Source: an uncultured Lachnospiraceae bacterium (GTDB lineage Bacteria; Bacillota; Clostridia; Lachnospirales; Lachnospiraceae). From it: a DNA stretch of 24,216 nucleotides. Below the pieces are notes generated by a model, which was not told where the DNA came from, did no database searches, and was given only the letters and a program-made list of their open reading frames with translations. Both the position numbers and the translations under genes were made by a program. How positions within the stretch are numbered: position 1 is the first letter of the stretch; each line of letters starts with the position of its first letter. The stretch is taken from assembly GCA_946533525.1 (NCBI GenBank), contig CAMNBW010000004.1, positions 1 through 24,216 of the forward strand, written 5' to 3'. Of the stretch, positions 16,947-24,216 are shown piece after piece.

Positions 16947-19400
16947 TCAATCTACGTTCTCAAGCACATAGGAGACAAAATCATTTCCGCCGGATTCAAA
17001 GAGCTCGGCCGCTATGTCTGTATCCATTTTTTCCGTAGTATTTCCATCCATTATTATTACATGGTCCGCATCGTACCCTGTTATCAGTACCGCCTTGGAC
17101 TGGTATGAGGCGAGTATCGGCGCATCCTTGCTGACATAATAAAGGGCTGAGCTTAAGGGACACCCCGAGAGGGACAGAACATTCCCCTCTATATTTTCGC
17201 TCAGTATCTCTAGGGCAGTCTTTCCCCTGTCCATGAATTTTTCCGTATCAATAGAAACGCCGGTATGAAGGAGCACCGCGTTCAATATCTGCGCAAGATA
17301 TGCGTCCTGCTCTATATTTATATCGTCTATATTGGCCGCAGTATCCCTGCCCTTCCTCCATATGTACTGATCGTTGTCGTCTACTGCGACTCCCGAGAGC
17401 TCATTCGCGGTATTTATGGCGTCCACAGGCTCATTGTATACTCCTATGAGCTGCCCTTTTGCATAGGTATAGAACTTCGGCACCTCCGACTCGGGCTTTA
17501 CTACAACGTTTCGGTTTTCGCTGTAGATTACCTCCTTCGGAGTAATAAGCTGCAGCTTTGCCGATGAGGAGGAGGTAAACAGGCTTATCTCCGTTATAGT
17601 CTCCCTGTCCTCCGTCGCCACCCTGACTATCGTATTGTTCTTCTTATCGGGTTCGGAATTATGCATGATCTGTTCATCCGCCAGATTGACGAGCCTGTCG
17701 CCGGATTTGCTCATGCATTTAAGGCTTATCTCATTTTCCCCTATTTCAGCCCCCAGCACGTATACGCCGGGGCGTGAGTAGGTTTTTAATACCTCTCCCC
17801 TGCCGTTTTCTATATATACCGTACTCATCGGCTCCACGTATGAGCCGAATATCGACCAGACTACGTCCTGCGCCTGCGCTACTCCATAGACAAAGTCCTC
17901 CCCTATGAAGCCCAGAGGGTGGGCGCCCTGCCTTTCAATCTCCAGATCCTTATTCGAATAGAAATCCAGCACCCTTAAGGTTCCGTCCTCTAAAACCGCA
18001 GCCATTCGGTTACTCTCAGATACCACTATTTCCTCGGGCTTTGCGATATTCTTAAGCTTCCTGTCCTCTATGTTTATCCTGTAGATGCTTCCCGCCAGAT
18101 ACGCGCTTAAGTTCGAGCCTCCGTCATAGAAGAACAGCGTATTTACATCGTTTTTCAGCCTCTCGGCCGAATACGGGTATTTTATATAGATCTGCTCCTC
18201 CGTCTGGTTTAAGGAGGCGTCGTAGTTATAAAGGGAGACTCCGAGGTCGCCCTCGTGGCGTCCTCTGTTCATATAGCCGTAGACCGCAAAGAATATGCTC
18301 CCGCTCTCTCCGACCCTTAATATCTTTATCCAGTGCTTGTCGTTTCGGGTCCTTATATCCTCCTCGTCCTTATCCTCAAAGGAAAATACCCTTACCAGCT
18401 TCTTTTCGTTCTCCCTGTAGGTGTAGAGGCTGCCGTTCTGCTCAAAGGCCAGATGTCTTCCGTCCACGCTCTCGGCCATATTTACGTCTTCATTACGTAT
18501 ACCCAGCACTATTTTGTCGTTTACGAATCTTGAGGACTCCTCGGTAAAGTACTCGTCCATGTCCCTTTCATAGTCCAGCAGATATATCCTCTTATCGGTA
18601 TATCTAAGCCTGTAATATTCCCGGACCTTATAGTTTTCATTGCTTAGGGGCAGAATGTAGCCTATGCTGAAGGAGGATGTGAAGCCGTCCATATCCAGTA
18701 TGTTTATAACGTAATGCTCGGGCTTTTGAGGTCTCAAATTCCCCCAGGTGACCTGATCGAGGCTCGAATGGATATTTACATGGTCAAAGGTGGAATTGTC
18801 TCCGGTGGCGTTGCTCTCAAGATATGTGACGAGACTCTGGGCCTGGCTTTTATCAAAGGTTTTGTCGAAGAAGTCCGAAACAAAGCCCACTGCTTCCTGT
18901 TCGTGCAGCTCTACACCGTAGATTATCCTCGTATAGTATTTTGCTGTATACATCCCGTTATCGAGAAGTATTACCAGCATATACTCTGTCCCTTCACGGA
19001 TGAGGTCCTTAATGTTAAGGTCCGCCTTTATCGAATCGCCCTGCTCGATATAGTCAAGGACTTCCGTTCTCTCTATGAGCCTTTCTCCGTTTATCGACCT
19101 TACTTCATATGAGATGGTATCGAGTTTCCCTCCGAAGGTGTCTATAATCACGGACATTTTCCGGTCCTTGGTCAAGGGCGTTAAGCATCCTCTAACCGTC
19201 TTAACCTCCAGCTCCCCTGTGACTCCCTCCATCTTATTTATTTTTTCATCATTTAGGGACACGTAAACAAGCGGAAGCGACGCTTTATCCATCGTTCCCG
19301 TCATATCGGTATTTACCGTATTAAACATACGGATCATTATGAATAGAGAAACAGAGAATACTGTCAGAAAAAACAGTATTTTTAATACAAGGTTTTTCAT
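16947..19400 (-). CDS. Membrane-anchored protein with beta-propeller-like middle and degenerate C39-like C-terminal domain
   Basis: I do not recognise a named family for the whole protein. Residues 5-26 form one hydrophobic segment after two lysines (uncleaved signal anchor or signal peptide), so the remaining 790 residues should lie outside the membrane. Residues 40-175 look beta-rich and Ig-like. Residues about 240-670 alternate short strands with acidic turns, as in a beta-propeller sensor. The last 130 resemble a C39-like peptidase: LITGYDADHVIIMDG (about 771-785) and a closing LFESGGNDFVSYV. However, the expected catalytic cysteine is A700/Y701 and the expected histidine is K769. The ATG follows DUF402 by 32 bases with no Shine-Dalgarno sequence. 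It is probably the last gene of the transcript. A non-enzymatic binding or sensing role is inference. Confidence 0.85.
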   Translation of the reverse strand: MKNLVLKILFFLTVFSVSLFIMIRMFNTVNTDMTGTMDKASLPLVYVSLNDEKINKMEGVTGELEVKTVRGCLTPLTKDRKMSVIIDTFGGKLDTISYEVRSINGERLIERTEVLDYIEQGDSIKADLNIKDLIREGTEYMLVILLDNGMYTAKYYTRIIYGVELHEQEAVGFVSDFFDKTFDKSQAQSLVTYLESNATGDNSTFDHVNIHSSLDQVTWGNLRPQKPEHYVINILDMDGFTSSFSIGYILPLSNENYKVREYYRLRYTDKRIYLLDYERDMDEYFTEESSRFVNDKIVLGIRNEDVNMAESVDGRHLAFEQNGSLYTYRENEKKLVRVFSFEDKDEEDIRTRNDKHWIKILRVGESGSIFFAVYGYMNRGRHEGDLGVSLYNYDASLNQTEEQIYIKYPYSAERLKNDVNTLFFYDGGSNLSAYLAGSIYRINIEDRKLKNIAKPEEIVVSESNRMAAVLEDGTLRVLDFYSNKDLEIERQGAHPLGFIGEDFVYGVAQAQDVVWSIFGSYVEPMSTVYIENGRGEVLKTYSRPGVYVLGAEIGENEISLKCMSKSGDRLVNLADEQIMHNSEPDKKNNTIVRVATEDRETITEISLFTSSSSAKLQLITPKEVIYSENRNVVVKPESEVPKFYTYAKGQLIGVYNEPVDAINTANELSGVAVDDNDQYIWRKGRDTAANIDDINIEQDAYLAQILNAVLLHTGVSIDTEKFMDRGKTALEILSENIEGNVLSLSGCPLSSALYYVSKDAPILASYQSKAVLITGYDADHVIIMDGNTTEKMDTDIAAELFESGGNDFVSYVLENVD

Positions 19401-19409
19401 AATTTAAGA

Positions 19410-19438
19410 GAGTAGGGAGAAGCTTTATCCCCCTACTC
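19410..19438 (-). other. Hairpin across the DUF402 stop codon upstream of the 817-residue protein
   Basis: On the minus strand GAGTAGGG (19438-19431) pairs with CCCTACTC (19417-19410), extendable by about three pairs. It contains the TAG of the DUF402 gene and ends nine bases before the next ATG. The only purine-rich stretch that could serve as a ribosome binding site (GGGGGA) is within its 5' arm. Confidence 0.5.
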
Positions 19439-19906
19439 GTTCGTTACCCTCGATAATATTTCCTTTGTCAGTATCTCAAACTTTCCGTTATAGATTATGT
19501 TTAAGAGCTTAGACAGCGCTCTTAAGGCTTTCCTTACATCCTGGCTCGTCAGGCTTCCGGCCTCGAGTGCCTCTTCGAATTCATCCAGATCCAGAACCTT
19601 TACAAAGCCATTCGGATAGACCACTACATCCGCCAGCAGATCCCTGAATATGTATGTGTCCTCATCCTTAATATATTCATAATCTATAATGTCGCAGTAC
19701 CAGTAAACCAGCTCATCCCCTCTTAAGAAGCGGCTTACCTTGTAGCCCTCCTTTAAAAAATAGCAGGACTGTCCGCTGTCAAATTCCAGCTTCGGGTGCA
19801 AGGTCTTCCACTCCGTTACGATCTTGGTATCGTCTGCGTACAAAATAACGTCGTCTTTTAGCGGTATACATTCCTCGGGAATGATCCTTTTACGATATAA
19901 CGTAAT
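19433..19906 (-). CDS. DUF402 nucleoside di/triphosphatase, probable non-AUG start
   Basis: DUF402 proteins such as staphylococcal Ntdp hydrolyse nucleoside tri- and diphosphates using a metal. The conserved core is clear: FLKEGYKVSRFLRGDELVYW, then YCDIIDYEY, an IFRDLLADVVVYPNG segment and KVLDLDE. The first ATG/GTG/TTG codon in frame is a TTG at 19843, but the frame before it still encodes typical DUF402 N-terminal sequence (LYRKRIIPEECIPLKDDVI). The only credible ribosome binding site, GGGAGG (19924-19919), lies 12 bases before ATT (19906-19904) and 9 before ATC (19909-19907). I place the start at ATT, giving 157 residues; ATC is nearly as likely. The gene follows atpC by about 37 bases and a small hairpin, and precedes the 817-residue protein gene. 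Confidence 0.9.
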   Translation of the reverse strand: MTLYRKRIIPEECIPLKDDVILYADDTKIVTEWKTLHPKLEFDSGQSCYFLKEGYKVSRFLRGDELVYWYCDIIDYEYIKDEDTYIFRDLLADVVVYPNGFVKVLDLDEFEEALEAGSLTSQDVRKALRALSKLLNIIYNGKFEILTKEILSRVTNE

Positions 19907-19925
19907 GATTGTTTTTTGCCTCCCG

Positions 19926-19943
19926 AAAAGAGCCTTAGCTCTT
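19926..19943 (-). terminator. Short terminator-like hairpin after atpC
   Basis: AAGAGC (19943-19938), loop TAAG, GCTCTT (19933-19928) and a TTTT run (to 19926) begin directly after the atpC stop codon. The six-pair stem is weak, so it probably lets part of the transcription through to the DUF402 gene. Confidence 0.45.
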
Positions 19944-20348
19944 CTATTTCTGAGCAGTTCCTAAGCGGACCAGTGCTCTTCTGAGCTTTGCTTCCGCATT
20001 GATGCGGGCCTGCTCTGAAAGCTTTTCGTCTGCGAGCCTCTGTTCTGCCTTCTTCTTAGCGGCCTTTGCGCGCTCAACATCGATGGCGTCGCTCCATTCC
20101 CAGGTCGTGGGAATGACCCGGCACTCCCCGTCCATAACGGAGAGCATCCCGCCGATACAGGCTGCCGTCTTTTCACTGTTGTCTTCCAGCAATATATGTG
20201 CCGTTCCCATACCTATTGCCGTGCAGTAATTGGTATGCCTCGCAAGTATAGCTACATCCCCGTCGATGGTCCGGAGCATTATCTTTTGAACGCTGCCCTC
20301 GTAGATCAGACCGTCCATGGAAACCACCTGTAAATGGAAGGTTGCCAT
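19944..20348 (-). CDS. atpC: F1 ATP synthase epsilon subunit
   Basis: Part of the central stalk of F1F0 ATP synthase and an intrinsic inhibitor of hydrolysis. The protein has the N-terminal beta-sandwich (about 1-83, starting MATFHLQVVSMDGLIYEG) and the C-terminal helical hairpin (from about 87). The ATG at 20348 follows GGGGAGGTGA at good spacing. An in-frame GTG at 20357 lies inside that ribosome binding site and is rejected. The result is 134 residues, the normal length. It is 15 bases after atpD and the last ATP synthase gene of the operon. Confidence 0.95.
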   Translation of the reverse strand: MATFHLQVVSMDGLIYEGSVQKIMLRTIDGDVAILARHTNYCTAIGMGTAHILLEDNSEKTAACIGGMLSVMDGECRVIPTTWEWSDAIDVERAKAAKKKAEQRLADEKLSEQARINAEAKLRRALVRLGTAQK

Positions 20349-20363
20349 AGGATTCACCTCCCC

Positions 20364-21761
20364 TTAAGCCTGCTTTTTGGCTTTCTCAAATACTTCGTCT
20401 ATAGTTCCGACGAGCAGGAAAGCACTCTCCGGCAGGTCGTCACATTCTCCGTCAAGTATCATCCTGAAGCCTCTTAAAGTCTCCTTAAGCGGAACGTACT
20501 TTCCGGGAAGTCCGGTAAACTGCTCCGCAACGCTGAAGCTCTGTGAAAGGAAGTTCTGAACCTTACGGGCTCTGTAAACGGTAAGCTTATCTTCGTCCGA
20601 AAGCTCGTCCATACCCATGATGGCGATTATATCCTGTAATTCGCGGTATCTCTGGAGCACACGCTGTACTCCCTTTGCTACCTCATAATGCTCTTTTCCT
20701 ACTATATCCGGTGAAAGGATACGGCTTGTGGAATCCAGCGGGTCAACCGCGGGATAAATTCCCTTCGAAGCAATTTCACGGCTTAGGGTGGTCGTCGCAT
20801 CCAGGTGTGTAAAGGTTGTAGCCGGCGCAGGGTCTGTCAGGTCGTCCGCAGGCACGTATACAGCCTGAATGGATGTTATCGAACCCTTCTTCGTGGAGGT
20901 TATCCTCTCCTGAAGCGCGCCCATCTCCGTTGCAAGCGTAGGCTGATAACCAACCGCCGAAGGCATACGTCCGAGCAGAGCCGAAACCTCCGAACCTGCC
21001 TGTGTGAAACGGAAGATATTGTCTATGAACAAAAGCACGTCCTGGTTCTTTACATCACGGAAATATTCAGCCATCGTAAGTCCCGAAAGTCCGACTCTCA
21101 TTCTTGCTCCCGGGGGCTCGTTCATCTGACCGTACACCAGTACCGTCTTATCCAAAACGCCGCTCTCCGTCATTTCTCCGTAGAGGTCGTTTCCTTCACG
21201 GGTACGCTCTCCAACTCCTGTAAATACGGATATTCCGCCGTGTGCGGTAGCAACGTTATTTATAAGCTCCATTATAAGAACTGTCTTTCCAACTCCGGCT
21301 CCTCCGAAAAGACCGATCTTTCCGCCCTTTGCATAGGGACATATAAGGTCAACGACTTTTATACCCGTCTCAAAGATCTCCGTTGCCGGTACCTGCTCCT
21401 CAAAGGAAGGCGCGGGACGGTGGATCTCCCAGCGGTCTTTTGCATCCGGAGCGGGCTTATTGTCCACGGGCTCTCCGAGAAGATTGAACACCCTTCCGAG
21501 GCACTCTTCGCCGACGGGCACCGTAATGGGTCCTCCCGTATCTACCGCTTCCGTCCCTCTTACCAGTCCGTCAGTGGAACTCATGGCGATACAGCGTACA
21601 ACGTCGTCCCCGACCTGCTGGGCAACCTCGGCTGTAAGGATGTGATCCTGAAGCTTGATCTCGATCGCATTGTGCAGATCCGGCAGCTCGCCCTCGGCAA
21701 AACGTATATCCAGAACCGGACCCGTTACCTGTATGATTTTTCCAACATGTTTTTCACTCAT
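20364..21761 (-). CDS. atpD: F1 ATP synthase beta subunit
   Basis: Catalytic subunit of F1 at the cytoplasmic face of the membrane. The 465-residue protein has Walker A GGAGVGKT (153-160), the GERTREGND segment with the catalytic glutamate, LLFIDNIFRFTQAGSEVSA (Walker B and following), and MDELSDED, the DELSEED-equivalent lever. The ATG has AAGGAG nine bases upstream. It lies 59 bases after atpG. Whether the coupling ion is sodium or protons cannot be told from F1 subunits. Confidence 0.98.
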   Translation of the reverse strand: MSEKHVGKIIQVTGPVLDIRFAEGELPDLHNAIEIKLQDHILTAEVAQQVGDDVVRCIAMSSTDGLVRGTEAVDTGGPITVPVGEECLGRVFNLLGEPVDNKPAPDAKDRWEIHRPAPSFEEQVPATEIFETGIKVVDLICPYAKGGKIGLFGGAGVGKTVLIMELINNVATAHGGISVFTGVGERTREGNDLYGEMTESGVLDKTVLVYGQMNEPPGARMRVGLSGLTMAEYFRDVKNQDVLLFIDNIFRFTQAGSEVSALLGRMPSAVGYQPTLATEMGALQERITSTKKGSITSIQAVYVPADDLTDPAPATTFTHLDATTTLSREIASKGIYPAVDPLDSTSRILSPDIVGKEHYEVAKGVQRVLQRYRELQDIIAIMGMDELSDEDKLTVYRARKVQNFLSQSFSVAEQFTGLPGKYVPLKETLRGFRMILDGECDDLPESAFLLVGTIDEVFEKAKKQA

Positions 21762-21820
21762 GATTGAGCACTCCTTATAAATATAAATAGCAAGACTAAC
21801 GAACCTATTAGCGAATTTGC

Positions 21821-22693
21821 CTACGGTTCTTCCGCACCTGCCACGATTTCCGTGATCTCCTGTGTTATGCTGGCCTGACGCGCTCTGTTGTAATACAGGC
21901 TTAAGGTCTCTATCATCTCTTCGGCATTATCCGTAGCCGCTTCCATTGCGGTTCTCCTCGCTGCAAGCTCACTTGCCACGGATACGTTTATTCCCGAATA
22001 TAAAAGCCCCGCCAGATACTCCGGAACGATAGTATCAAATACCGTTTCGCTGTCCGGCTCATATAAGATCAGCTCTCTGGCTTTCCCCTTTTCCTCTTGC
22101 TCTGTATCCGGTGCATTCTCCTCGAAGTCAGACAGGGGAAGCATCGAACTGGCCTCGGGGGTCTGCGTCAGCATGGAAACAAAATTGGTGTAGCACAGAT
22201 AGATATGCCCGTACTGTCCGTTCCTGTATGCCTCACAGATACGCCTTCCGATCTCGAAACACTCCGAAATCGTGATCTTTGCAACCTCCGCATAGTCCTC
22301 GGTAAAGATCGGCACCTTTCTCTGCTTGAAATACTCCACCGATTTCTTTCCTATCGGAAGCACCGAAATATCTCTGCCCCTGGTCTCGCTTTCCATGAAC
22401 TTAAAGAGATTTGCATTATATCCGCCTGCAAGACCTCTGTCTCCGGCGATCACGATATACAGCCATTTATCGTTGTCGTCCGCCCTTGTATACGGCGAAT
22501 GAAACTCTGTGTTTTCGCACGCAATATCGGTAAGGGTCTTACGAAGAACCTCCAGATAAGGTTTGCTGAGATCTGCTTTCTCCTTGGCCTTCCTGAGCTT
22601 GGACGCAGCTACGAGCTGCATGGCCTTGGTGATCTGCATGGTACTTTGAACGCTCTTTATCCGGAGTTTCACAGCTTTCATATTTGCTGCCAT
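21821..22693 (-). CDS. atpG: F1 ATP synthase gamma subunit
   Basis: Rotating central shaft that couples proton or sodium flow to catalysis. The 290-residue protein has the conserved N-terminal coiled-coil start (LRIKSVQSTMQITKAMQLVAASKL, about residues 10-33) and the C-terminal helix (MEAATDNAEEMIETLSLYYN, about 248-267). ATG with AAGGGG upstream, which overlaps the end of atpA. The order atpA-atpG-atpD-atpC is the standard one. Confidence 0.97.
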   Translation of the reverse strand: MAANMKAVKLRIKSVQSTMQITKAMQLVAASKLRKAKEKADLSKPYLEVLRKTLTDIACENTEFHSPYTRADDNDKWLYIVIAGDRGLAGGYNANLFKFMESETRGRDISVLPIGKKSVEYFKQRKVPIFTEDYAEVAKITISECFEIGRRICEAYRNGQYGHIYLCYTNFVSMLTQTPEASSMLPLSDFEENAPDTEQEEKGKARELILYEPDSETVFDTIVPEYLAGLLYSGINVSVASELAARRTAMEAATDNAEEMIETLSLYYNRARQASITQEITEIVAGAEEP

Positions 22694-22699
22694 GAAATT

Positions 22700-24216
22700 T
22701 TACCCCTTTTTCTTTACAAACTGATCCGTATATTCGTTCAATACGGTCTTAAGCTTCTCTTCCGTACCTGCATCGAGATTTCCGGTCTCCTTAATCGCAT
22801 TCATAGCGGCTATTCCATCGGGAGCCGTATCGAGGTGACGGAAAAGTCCCTCCTCATATTCAGCGATGTCCGCTGTATCGACCTTCATAAGGATATTGTT
22901 TACAACGGCATAGAGAATGGCAACCTGCTTTTCAACCGGAACCGGAGAGCTCTTATCCTGCTTTAAGACCTCCACGATACGCTCACCCTGTGCAAGACGG
23001 GCCTTCGTATCCTCATCCAGGTCGGAACCGAACTGCGCGAAGCTCTGCAGCTCACGGTACTGGGAATAAACAAGCTTTAAGGTACCGGCAACCTTCTTCA
23101 TCGCCTTTATCTGCGCATTACCTCCAACACGGGATACGGAGATACCGGGGTTAACCGCCGGCATGATGCCCGAGTGGAAAAGCTCTGTCTCAAGGAATAT
23201 CTGTCCATCGGTTATGGATATGACATTCGTAGGAATATAGGCCGATACGTCGCCTGCCTGTGTCTCTATTATAGGCAGCGCCGTCAGGGAACCGCCTCCG
23301 TTTTTATCAGAGAGCTTTGCCGCCCTCTCGAGAAGTCTTGAATGCAGATAGAAAACGTCGCCGGGATATGCCTCACGTCCCGGAGGTCTGCGGATAAGCA
23401 GTGAAAGCGCACGATACGCTACCGCGTGCTTGGACAGATCGTCGTAAATAACAAGCACATGCTTTCCCTGGGCCATGAAATATTCGCCCATGGAGCAGCC
23501 TGTATATGGAGCGATATACTGAAGGGGACTCGGTTCAGATGCGGTAGCCGCAACAACTATGGTGTAGTCCATGGCTCCGCCGTTCTGAAGGTCTGTCACA
23601 AGAGATGTAACCGTGGAACGCTTCTGTCCTATGGCAACATAGATACATATAACGTCCTTGCCCTTCTGGTTAAGTATGGTATCGATGGCGATCGTCGTTT
23701 TACCGGTCTGCCTGTCGCCGATTATAAGCTCTCTTTGTCCTCTTCCTATCGGGATCATCGAGTCTATGGCCTTGATACCGGTCTGAAGGGGCTCTTTAAC
23801 GGGCTGCCTGTCGATGATTCCCGGAGCCCTGGTCTCAACTGCACGAAACTCCGTGGTCTCGATGGGGCCTGCGCCGTCAATGGGCTGTCCGATAGCGTTT
23901 ACTACACGGCCTATCATATTCTCTCCGACAGGAACCGAAACTACCCTGCCCGTACGCTTTACGGTCTGGCCTTCGCTTATTCCCACGTCCTCTCCGAAAA
24001 GAACCGCCGATACCACGTTTTCTTCAAGGTTCTGCGCCATTCCGAAGGTTCCGTTTTCGAATTCCAACAGCTCTCCCGCCATACAGTTCAAAAGCCCGCT
24101 GACTCTTGAAATTCCGTCGCCGACGGTAAGAACGCTTCCGGTCTCATTCTGCACGATAGCGTTCTGATAATTTTTTATCTGGCTTCGAATAACCTCAGAT
24201 ATTTTCTCTGGTTTTA
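22700..24216 (-). CDS. atpA: F1 ATP synthase alpha subunit (5' end beyond window)
   Basis: Non-catalytic nucleotide-binding subunit alternating with beta in the F1 hexamer. It has the P-loop GDRQTGKT (about 165-172 counted from the valine codon at 24154) and the signature PAVNPGISVSRVGG. The frame continues past the GTG at 24154 to the window edge, encoding KPEKISEVIRSQIKNYQ and then NAIV, which is typical alpha N-terminal sequence. The GTG is therefore an internal valine codon and the true start lies outside the window. It ends six bases before atpG. The operon promoter is not in view. Confidence 0.97.
   Translation of the reverse strand, partial: KPEKISEVIRSQIKNYQNAIVQNETGSVLTVGDGISRVSGLLNCMAGELLEFENGTFGMAQNLEENVVSAVLFGEDVGISEGQTVKRTGRVVSVPVGENMIGRVVNAIGQPIDGAGPIETTEFRAVETRAPGIIDRQPVKEPLQTGIKAIDSMIPIGRGQRELIIGDRQTGKTTIAIDTILNQKGKDVICIYVAIGQKRSTVTSLVTDLQNGGAMDYTIVVAATASEPSPLQYIAPYTGCSMGEYFMAQGKHVLVIYDDLSKHAVAYRALSLLIRRPPGREAYPGDVFYLHSRLLERAAKLSDKNGGGSLTALPIIETQAGDVSAYIPTNVISITDGQIFLETELFHSGIMPAVNPGISVSRVGGNAQIKAMKKVAGTLKLVYSQYRELQSFAQFGSDLDEDTKARLAQGERIVEVLKQDKSSPVPVEKQVAILYAVVNNILMKVDTADIAEYEEGLFRHLDTAPDGIAAMNAIKETGNLDAGTEEKLKTVLNEYTDQFVKKKG

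Noticed and set aside
20805..21767. Long 320-codon open frame antisense to atpD, and similar ones antisense to ileS, mfd, atpG and atpA
   Set aside because: They lie wholly opposite strongly conserved genes, show no recognisable domains or ribosome binding sites, and are cysteine- and arginine-rich as expected of shadow frames.
24152..24154. GTG as the start of atpA
   Set aside because: The frame continues upstream to the window edge with typical alpha-subunit N-terminal sequence and there is no ribosome binding site, so the codon is an internal valine.

Overview
The window reads as a normal chromosomal segment of a Gram-positive anaerobe of the class Clostridia, most likely family Lachnospiraceae (inference). 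The grounds are paired GlgC and GlgD, DnaD-type and DnaC/DnaI-type primosome genes, a DUF402 nucleotidase gene after an F1 ATP synthase operon, a long divergent PRPP synthetase, strong AGGAGG ribosome binding sites and AT-rich intergenic promoters of the sigma-A type. There is no rRNA, tRNA, CRISPR, insertion sequence or prophage. No gene-free stretch exceeds 300 bases; the largest gaps are 13207-13474, 11570-11823 and 3212-3424, and each holds recognisable regulatory structure.

Layout. On the left, the first codons of an unidentified gene (1-42, minus) follow ileS (minus). ileS and pncB (plus) diverge from two promoters whose -35 hexamers overlap. pncB converges on a minus-strand group: glgC-glgD (translationally coupled), then pth-mfd behind its own extended -10 promoter. 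glgC diverges from murC (plus), which appears to be leaderless. Then come a dense array of DnaA-box-like 9-mers wrapped around the murC terminator, a promoter, and the operon dnaD-like / dnaC-like helicase loader / prs. The right third is on the minus strand: F1 ATP synthase genes atpA-atpG-atpD-atpC (atpA runs off the window), a short hairpin, a DUF402 nucleotidase gene apparently starting at a non-AUG codon, and an 817-residue membrane-anchored protein with a degenerate C39-like domain.

How the genes fit together. Most are housekeeping: translation (IleS, Pth), transcription-coupled repair (Mfd), NAD salvage (PncB), glycogen synthesis (GlgC/GlgD), cell wall (MurC), replication initiation (DnaD/DnaC-like), nucleotide supply (Prs) and ATP synthesis. 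PncB consumes the PRPP that Prs makes, and the primosome genes share a transcript with Prs.

The most interesting non-coding feature is at 13207-13482: three perfect TTATCCACA boxes plus contiguous degenerate copies in 9-bp phase, one box inside the terminator stem and another across the GTG start codon of the dnaD-like gene. This suggests that DnaA controls the primosome operon, or that the site titrates DnaA or acts in replication. The most interesting protein is the 817-residue membrane protein, which no family I know fully explains.
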